Source: Salibaculum sp031581025 (lineage in GTDB: Bacteria; Pseudomonadota; Alphaproteobacteria; Rhodobacterales; Rhodobacteraceae). Taken from it: DNA of 64,000 nt. Below the pieces are notes generated by a model. It saw only the letters and a program-made list of their open reading frames with translations, was not told where the DNA came from and ran no database searches. The first letter of the stretch is position 1; each line of letters starts with the position of its first letter. A program made the translations under genes and the position numbers. The stretch lies in NCBI RefSeq assembly GCF_031581025.1, contig NZ_JAVLCA010000005.1; one strand, written 5' to 3'. Shown here in pieces: positions 58,403-64,000 of the stretch.

Positions 58403-61144
58403 ATGCCCAAGAAAATGCTCATTGATGCCACCCACGCGGAAGAGACCCGCGTCGTGGTGGTTGACGGAAACAAGGTCGAGGAATTCGACTTCGAGACACA
58501 ATCGCGCCGCCAGCTAGCGGGCAACATCTACCTGGCCAAGGTCACGCGGGTCGAACCCTCGCTGCAGGCGGCCTTCGTGGATTACGGCGGAAACCGGCAC
58601 GGTTTCCTCGCATTCTCGGAGATCCACCCCGACTACTACCAGATCCCCACCGCCGACCGTGAGGCGCTGCTGGCCGAGGAACGCGCCTATGCCGAGGCCA
58701 TGAAGGCCGAGGATGAGGACGACGCCAAGCAAAAGCCCAAACGCCGCCGGTCGCGCGCCAAGCCCAAGCCCGCGGCCACCGAGGGCAGCGATGCCGTGAC
58801 AAGCACCGCGCCCGCCGAGGTGCAGGAGGCCCCGCAGGAAACCCCCGAGGACGAGACCTCGGGCGATATCGAGGGCATGCAAGTGCTCGACGGCGGCTCT
58901 GCGATGGACGGGCCCGACGAGGGCAGCTCGCCCATGGAAACCGTGGCCGAGACCCCGATCGAGACTCCCGCCGCCGACGAGGACGACAGCGCCGCCGGTG
59001 CCGGGGATGCCAGCGCCCGCGACGACAGCATCGAAAGCGTCGCCGACGAGGACGACAGCGAAGAGGTGCGCCCGGTGCGCAAGCCGCGCCCGCGCCGCTA
59101 CAAGATCCAGGAAGTCGTCAAGGTGCGCCAGATCCTGCTGGTGCAGGTCGTGAAAGAGGAGCGCGGCAACAAGGGGGCCGCGCTGACCACCTACCTGTCG
59201 CTGGCGGGCCGCTATTGCGTGCTCATGCCCAATACCGCGCGGGGCGGCGGCATTTCGCGCAAGATCACCAATGCCGCCGACCGCAAGAAGCTCAAGGCGA
59301 TTGCCGGTGAAATGGATGTGCCCCAGGGCGCGGGGCTGATCATCCGCACCGCCGGGTCGCAGCGCACCAAGACGGAGATCAAGCGCGACTACGAATATCT
59401 TCAGCGCCTGTGGGAACAGATCCGCGAGTTGACGCTGAAATCCATCGCCCCTGCGCCGATCTACGAAGAGGGCAATCTGATCAAGCGCTCGATCCGCGAT
59501 CTCTACAACAAGGAGATCGACGAGGTGCTGGTCGAGGGCGACGCGGGCTATCGCACCGCCAAGGACTTCATGAAGATGATCATGCCGTCCCACGCCCGAA
59601 ACGTGAAGCACTACACAGAGGGACTGCCGCTTTTTGCGCGTTACCAGGTCGAGGGCTACCTCGGAAACATGTTCAACCCGACGGTGCAGTTGCCCTCGGG
59701 GGGCTACATCGTGATCGGAGTCACCGAGGCGTTGGTGGCCATCGATGTGAACTCGGGCCGGGCGACCAAGGAAGGCTCGATCGAGCAGACCGCGCTCAAG
59801 ACCAACCTGGAGGCCGCCGACGAGGTTGCCCGCCAGCTGCGCCTGCGCGACCTGGCCGGGCTGATCGTCATCGACTTCATCGACATGGACGAGCGCAAGA
59901 ACAACGCCTCGGTGGAAAAGCGCATGAAAGACCGGCTCAAGACCGATCGCGCGCGCATCCAGGTGGGCCGCATCTCGGGCTTTGGCCTGATGGAGATGTC
60001 GCGCCAGCGCCTGCGCCCCGGCATGCTCGAGGCCACGACCCAGCCCTGTCCGCATTGCCACGGCACCGGTCTGCTGCGCTCGGATGACAATGTGGCGCTC
60101 GCGATCCTGCGTCAGATCGAGGAAGAAGGCGTGCGCGGCCGCACCCGCGAGGTGTTGGTCAAGGCGCCCGTGGCAATCGTCAACTACCTGATGAACCAGA
60201 AGCGCGAGCATATCGCCCAGATCGAGGCGCGCTACGGGCTTTCCGTGCGGCTCGAGGCGGATGTTGCGCTGGTCTCGCCGGATTTCCAGATCGAGAAATT
60301 CAAGCAGGCCACCCGGGCCGTGCCCGAGGTGGACAGCGCCGTGATCTCCTCGGAAACCGCCGTGATGGCCGAACCCGAGCCCGAGGAAGAGCCCGAGGCG
60401 GCGCCGGAACCGGCTGCCGCCGACGCGCCCGCCCCCGAGGCCGAGGGCGAGGAGCAGCCCAAGAAGAAGCGTCGCCGCCGTCGGCGTCGACGCAAGGGCA
60501 ACGGCACCGGTGAGGCTCAAGCCAATGGCGACCAGTCGGGCAGCGAGGCCGCCGAGGGCGCGACCGCGTCAGAAGCGCCTGCCGAGGCGCAGGCGGAGGC
60601 GGCATCGGGCGATGCGCCCGTCGAGACGGCCCAGGAGAAACCCAAGCCCAAGCGCACCCGGAGCCGTCGCAAGAAGACAGACGAGGCGGCCCCCGCGGCC
60701 GAGACACCAGCGCCGGAGGCTGGCACGGAGGCCCCCGCCGAGATGAGCGCCGAAGCGACAGTCGAAGAGCCGCCGAAGCCAAAGCGCACGCGCAGCCGCC
60801 GGAAGAAGGCCGAAGCCCCCGCCGAGACCGAGGCCGCCGATCCGCAGCCGGCCGCGTCCTCCGAGACGCCCGCTGAGGCAGAGGCGGAAAAGCCCAAGCC
60901 CAAGCGGACCCGGACGCGCAAGAAGACGCCCGAGGCCGCGCCGGAAGACGCGGCCCCGGCCGCCGACCCGGCGCCTGTGGCCGAGGCGCCCAAGCCTACG
61001 CCCGAACCGGAACCGGCCCCCGTCGAGGCCGCGCCGGAACCGGCCGCCGAGGCCGAGGCCGCCCCGGACCCGGAAAAGGCCGAAACGGCCCCCGGGAAAC
61101 CGGCTACGCCCAAGCGGCGCGGCTGGTGGGCCCTGGGCCGCTAA
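58403..61144 (+). CDS. rne: Ribonuclease E
   Basis: The 913-residue endonuclease has an S1 domain split by an acidic insert (about residues 100-235). The catalytic DNase I-like domain carries AIDVNSGRAT and IVIDFIDMD, and the zinc link CPHCHGTG lies near residue 550. A long disordered tail follows with three copies of a KPKPKRTRSRRKK-like basic repeat amid Ala/Glu/Pro. It degrades mRNA and matures rRNA. ATG 58403. Confidence 0.96.
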   Translation: MPKKMLIDATHAEETRVVVVDGNKVEEFDFETQSRRQLAGNIYLAKVTRVEPSLQAAFVDYGGNRHGFLAFSEIHPDYYQIPTADREALLAEERAYAEAMKAEDEDDAKQKPKRRRSRAKPKPAATEGSDAVTSTAPAEVQEAPQETPEDETSGDIEGMQVLDGGSAMDGPDEGSSPMETVAETPIETPAADEDDSAAGAGDASARDDSIESVADEDDSEEVRPVRKPRPRRYKIQEVVKVRQILLVQVVKEERGNKGAALTTYLSLAGRYCVLMPNTARGGGISRKITNAADRKKLKAIAGEMDVPQGAGLIIRTAGSQRTKTEIKRDYEYLQRLWEQIRELTLKSIAPAPIYEEGNLIKRSIRDLYNKEIDEVLVEGDAGYRTAKDFMKMIMPSHARNVKHYTEGLPLFARYQVEGYLGNMFNPTVQLPSGGYIVIGVTEALVAIDVNSGRATKEGSIEQTALKTNLEAADEVARQLRLRDLAGLIVIDFIDMDERKNNASVEKRMKDRLKTDRARIQVGRISGFGLMEMSRQRLRPGMLEATTQPCPHCHGTGLLRSDDNVALAILRQIEEEGVRGRTREVLVKAPVAIVNYLMNQKREHIAQIEARYGLSVRLEADVALVSPDFQIEKFKQATRAVPEVDSAVISSETAVMAEPEPEEEPEAAPEPAAADAPAPEAEGEEQPKKKRRRRRRRRKGNGTGEAQANGDQSGSEAAEGATASEAPAEAQAEAASGDAPVETAQEKPKPKRTRSRRKKTDEAAPAAETPAPEAGTEAPAEMSAEATVEEPPKPKRTRSRRKKAEAPAETEAADPQPAASSETPAEAEAEKPKPKRTRTRKKTPEAAPEDAAPAADPAPVAEAPKPTPEPEPAPVEAAPEPAAEAEAAPDPEKAETAPGKPATPKRRGWWALGR

Positions 61145-61166
61145 CACGCTGACACCACCAGAGAAT

Positions 61167-61195
61167 CGCCGTGCCCCATCGGGCGCGGCGGTTTT
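61167..61195 (+). terminator. Rho-independent terminator of rne
   Basis: CGCCGTGCCC pairs with GGGCGCGGCG across CATC, followed by GTTTT. Confidence 0.75.
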
Positions 61196-61205
61196 GCATG
61201 CGGGG

Positions 61206-61442
61206 TCAGGGGCGCGGGCCGCGTTCGATCAGATAGATCTGGTGGCCATCGCATTCGCCCTGCTCAAGCAACACGTGCCCGGCCTCCTGGCAGAAATGCG
61301 GGATGTCGATCACCGCGACGGGGTCGTCGGCCAGCACCCGCAGCCGCGCGCCCGGCGCCATGGTGCGCAGCAGCTTGCCGGCCCGCAGGACGGGCAGGGG
61401 ACATTTCAGCCCGCGGGCATCCAGGGGGGTCTCGGTGCGCAT
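61206..61442 (-). CDS. TusA family sulfurtransferase
   Basis: The 78-residue protein has the CPxP motif (LDARGLKCPLPVL, Cys 14) and TusA fold. It relays sulfur as persulfide, for tRNA thiolation or cofactors. ATG 61442 is chosen; 61454 is possible. Confidence 0.92.
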   Translation of the reverse strand: MRTETPLDARGLKCPLPVLRAGKLLRTMAPGARLRVLADDPVAVIDIPHFCQEAGHVLLEQGECDGHQIYLIERGPRP

Positions 61443-61568
61443 GCCCGGCCTCATGTGCCAATCCGCCCGGCTTGTCCAGTTCTGCGCGACTGACGCCCCT
61501 GTGACAAAGAGTGGCGTGACCTTTGCCCGCGCAATCGCTATCTGGGGGAAAACGGATCAGAGGGTGCC

Positions 61569-62327
61569 ATGTTCGCCGCCGAGACCTTTCTAGACGCCTC
61601 GCTCCTGCCCGCGCTGCTGATTGCAATGTCCGCCGGGGTGTTGTCGTTCCTCAGCCCCTGCGTGCTGCCCATCGTTCCGCCCTATCTGGCCTACATGGGC
61701 GGCGTCAGCCTCTCGGACATGGGCGAGGGCGACGCCGCCTCGCGGCGCAAGGCGTTGGGCGCAGCGCTGTTTTTCGTGCTGGGCCTGTCGACCATCTTCC
61801 TGCTGCTCGGGGCGGCAGCTTCGGGGCTGGGGCGGATGCTGCTGGCCTACCAGGACTGGATGCTGACCATCGCCGGGGTGGTGATCATCGGCTTTGGCCT
61901 GCATTTCCTCGGGCTCTACCGGGTGGCCTTCATGGACCGCGAGATGCGCGTGGACGCCGGCGACCGGGGCGGCTCGGCTGTGGGCGCCTATGTGCTCGGG
62001 CTGGCCTTCGCCTTTGGCTGGACGCCCTGCCTTGGCCCGATCCTGGGCGCGATCCTGGGGCTGGCGGCAACCGAGGCCGATATCGGGCGTGGTGTGACGA
62101 TGCTGGCGGCATACGCGGTGGGCCTGGGGATTCCCTTCCTGCTGGTCGCGGCGTATTTTCCCCGCCTGACCGGTGTCATGGGCTGGATGAAACGCCACAT
62201 GGGCACGATCGAGAAGACCTCGGGCGGCTTGCTGGTGCTGGTGGGCGTGATGATGATCACCGGTCAGTTCACCGCATTCAGTTACTGGCTGCTGGAGGCC
62301 TTCCCGGCGCTGGCCACCCTTGGCTGA
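61569..62327 (+). CDS. ccdA: Cytochrome c biogenesis/thiol-disulfide exchange protein CcdA
   Basis: The 252-residue membrane protein has about six helices and the redox Cys pair in SPCVLPIVPPY and TPCLGPILG. It moves electrons from thioredoxin to the periplasm. Confidence 0.94.
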   Translation: MFAAETFLDASLLPALLIAMSAGVLSFLSPCVLPIVPPYLAYMGGVSLSDMGEGDAASRRKALGAALFFVLGLSTIFLLLGAAASGLGRMLLAYQDWMLTIAGVVIIGFGLHFLGLYRVAFMDREMRVDAGDRGGSAVGAYVLGLAFAFGWTPCLGPILGAILGLAATEADIGRGVTMLAAYAVGLGIPFLLVAAYFPRLTGVMGWMKRHMGTIEKTSGGLLVLVGVMMITGQFTAFSYWLLEAFPALATLG

Positions 62328-62448
62328 GACCCGATGCCGGGCGGGCTGCCTTTTGCCTCAAACGGCTCCGCCTCGCGAGTTTTGCGCGCCCTTATCCTCG
62401 CCGGTGATCGCGGCTAGTCTGGCCGGGCCGTCAGCAAGAGCATGCCCC

Positions 62449-63759
62449 ATGGCCAGAGATTCGCATCGCGACGTCGCACGCCGCCGGGTGTTCTACATCC
62501 CCGGCTACGACCCGATTCACCCGCGCCGGTATCGCGAGCTTTACCGCCGCGAAGCCGCCGCCCAGGGGGCGATGTCCGATCACGCGGTCTCGATCGCGCC
62601 CCGCTCGGGCGGCAAGACCTTCGGCTGGAGCGCCGAGAGCCGGATCGACGGCAAGCGGACCGAGGCGCGGATCGACGTGCTGGTCTGGTCGGACATCGTG
62701 CGCGGCTCCATGGGCAAGTCCATCGCGGCGACCTACGGCCAGTTGGTGCGGACGGCCTGGGCCTATATCGGCACCGGTGCGCTGTGGCGGCTCATGCGGC
62801 TGCGCAAGGGGCCGGTGATCGCCGCGCTCTACCCCGTCGGCATGCTGATCGTGCAGGCGCTGCTGGCGCTGCTGGCCGCGGTCCTGGCCGCCCGGGCCCT
62901 GTCATTAGGCCTGACCGCGGGGGGTGCGGCCTTTACCGCGTCGCCGGTGGATGACACCGTGCAAGCTGTCGCGCGGGTTGTCCTGACCTGGGCGCTCGGG
63001 GGGGTGGTGGCCTGGCGCGTGCTGACCTAGTTCAAGCAGCAAGACGGGCGGTTCTTTGCTTACTACCTGATGCACGACTATGCCTTCTCGGCGCGCTGGA
63101 TGGGCGCCGACCCGCCCGAGCTGGAGGCGCGCATGGCCGACTTTCGTGCCACCATCGCCCAGGCCCTGAACGACCCGGTCGACGAGGTGCTGGTGGTCGG
63201 GCATTCCTCGGGCGCGCATCTGGCCATCTCGGTGCTGGCGGACCTGATCCGCGCGGGCGAGGTGCCCGGGGATGGTCCCGCGCTGGCTTTTCTCAGCCTG
63301 GGACAGGTTGTACCCATGGTGTCTTTCCTGCCCCGCGCCGAGCGCCTGCGCACCGACCTGCATTTCCTGTCGCAACGCAGCGAGCTGACCTGGGTGGACG
63401 TGACCGCCCCGGGCGACGTTTGCGCCTTTGCCCTGTGCGATCCGGTGGCGGTGTCCGGCGTCGCCCCTGAGACGGGCAAGCGTTGGCCGCTGGTGCTCTC
63501 GGCCGCCTTCACGCAGACCCTCTCGCCGGCGCGCTGGAAGGCCTTGCGCTGGCGCTTCTTCCGGCTGCATTTCCAGTATCTTTGCGCCTTCGACCGGCCG
63601 GGCGACTACGACTATTTCCGAATCACGGCCGGGCCTTGGACCCTGGCGCGGCGTTTCGAGGGCCGCGCCCCGTCGAAATCGCGCATTGACCTGCCGGCCT
63701 CGAAATACACAAGCATGACCCATGACGCCGATTCCTCCGAAACCGCCCGCTCGGCCTGA
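62449..63759 (+). pseudogene. Alpha/beta-hydrolase-type membrane protein gene with in-frame amber codon
   Basis: A 436-codon frame from ATG 62449 to TGA 63757-63759 is broken by TAG at codon 194 (63028-63030). N-half: VFYIPGYDPIHPRRY and two hydrophobic segments near residues 130-190. C-half, same frame: FKQQDGRFFAYYLMHDYAFS, then the nucleophile elbow VVGHSSGAHLA. The two halves join as one protein; the residue before FKQQDG is probably Trp (TGG). Function not established. Confidence 0.85.
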
Positions 63760-63946
63760 GCGGGTCTCGCTCTGGCGCCACATGCGCCTGTTTCGTGCCG
63801 ATATCCTGTCGGGGCAGCCGGCCAAGCTCTACCGCGCCTGGATGGCCGAGTTCCGAACGCCCTTCTTCCGGTCCTATCTCGCCAATGATCCGGCGCTGGT
63901 GCGGCGCGTGCTCAAGGACCGGCCCGACGACTTCCCCAAGTCCGAC
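63722..63946 (+). pseudogene. Cytochrome P450, N-terminal fragment, truncated
   Basis: 75 codons (MTPIPPKPPARPERVSLWRH on, ending DDFPKSD) match the start of a rhodobacteral P450, in which the sequence normally continues toward the substrate-binding region. From 63947 the sequence no longer fits; TGA follows in frame. It overlaps the end of the hydrolase gene (ATGAC at 63722). Confidence 0.65.
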
Positions 63947-64000
63947 TGTACCGGGGCACGGTTCTGAGACAGCGCGTTGCGCTGGTTAGGCCGCCATCTT
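63947..64000. mobile_element. Possible insertion-sequence end
   Basis: The DNA that replaces the P450 starts TGTACCGGGGCACGG, a TG-type end. On the minus strand a frame would end with stop TAA at 63986-63988, close to the edge as in insertion sequences. Only 54 bases are visible. Confidence 0.3.

Noticed and set aside
58514..60520. 668-codon frame antisense to rne
   Set aside because: Shadow of RNase E, with low-complexity Gly/Leu/His composition.

Overview
The window is high-GC chromosomal DNA from an alphaproteobacterium, almost certainly a Rhodobacterales (Roseobacter-clade) species. Evidence: a split corrinoid/homocysteine methyltransferase locus with a DUF1638 protein, a DUF1476 protein (zeta-type F1-ATPase inhibitor family), a Hint-domain protein, RNase E with a long insert in its S1 domain, a GTTC-N7-GTTC LexA box, and a DctD that lacks GAFTGA. 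Nearly everything is core chromosomal content. I see no prophage, CRISPR array, plasmid functions or rRNA.

Layout. 1-2.6 kb: 5' part of a DEAD-box helicase, an OsmC protein and prfC. 2.7-6 kb: a Hint-domain gene broken by an amber codon, an SDR and an orphan ABC ATPase. 6-8.4 kb: tatABC and a DUF815 ATPase. 8.5-12.3 kb: LysM/M23 lipoprotein, pcm-surE, an SDR and a small PulC-like gene with an internal amber codon. 12.4-23.7 kb: a long minus-strand run with purF, cvpA, radA, a PqiA-like protein, mlaF, mlaE, alr, dnaB, pyrE, pyrC and a conserved alpha/beta-type protein. 23.8-30.2 kb: glutaryl-CoA dehydrogenase, MoxR/VWA pair, Atm1-type ABC exporter and a frameshifted dienelactone hydrolase. 30.3-35.6 kb: an RND efflux pair behind a well-formed promoter/operator. 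35.7-39.3 kb: YfgM-like protein, BamB and Der. 39.4-42.9 kb: TspO-like membrane protein, serS, tRNA(CAU) and an ETHE1-like metallo-hydrolase with an operator-like palindrome. 43-47 kb: purM-purN, rnd, a lipoprotein and sufE. 47.1-51.2 kb: DUF1638, corrinoid protein, SOS-boxed radical SAM protein, homocysteine methyltransferase and DUF1476. 51.4-58 kb: purC-purS-(alcohol dehydrogenase)-purQ, then dctB-dctD and a HAD phosphatase. 58-64 kb: rne with a long leader, tusA, ccdA, an amber-interrupted hydrolase and a truncated cytochrome P450.

How they fit together: de novo purine synthesis (purF, purMN, purCSQ) and pyrimidine synthesis (pyrC, pyrE) are scattered over the window. Envelope functions (Tat, Mla, BamB/YfgM, LysM lipoprotein, RND, Atm1) are numerous. 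The corrinoid locus probably supplies two modules of a split cobalamin-dependent methionine synthase.

The most unusual property is a set of lesions in otherwise well-kept genes. Three genes are each interrupted by one in-frame TAG (codons at 3152-3154, 12263-12265 and 63028-63030). One gene has a one-base frameshift in its signal peptide. A P450 is cut off at codon 75 by unrelated DNA that may be the end of an insertion sequence. TAG also ends normal genes here (serS, der, radA, gcdH, the RND permease), so it is not simply a sense codon.
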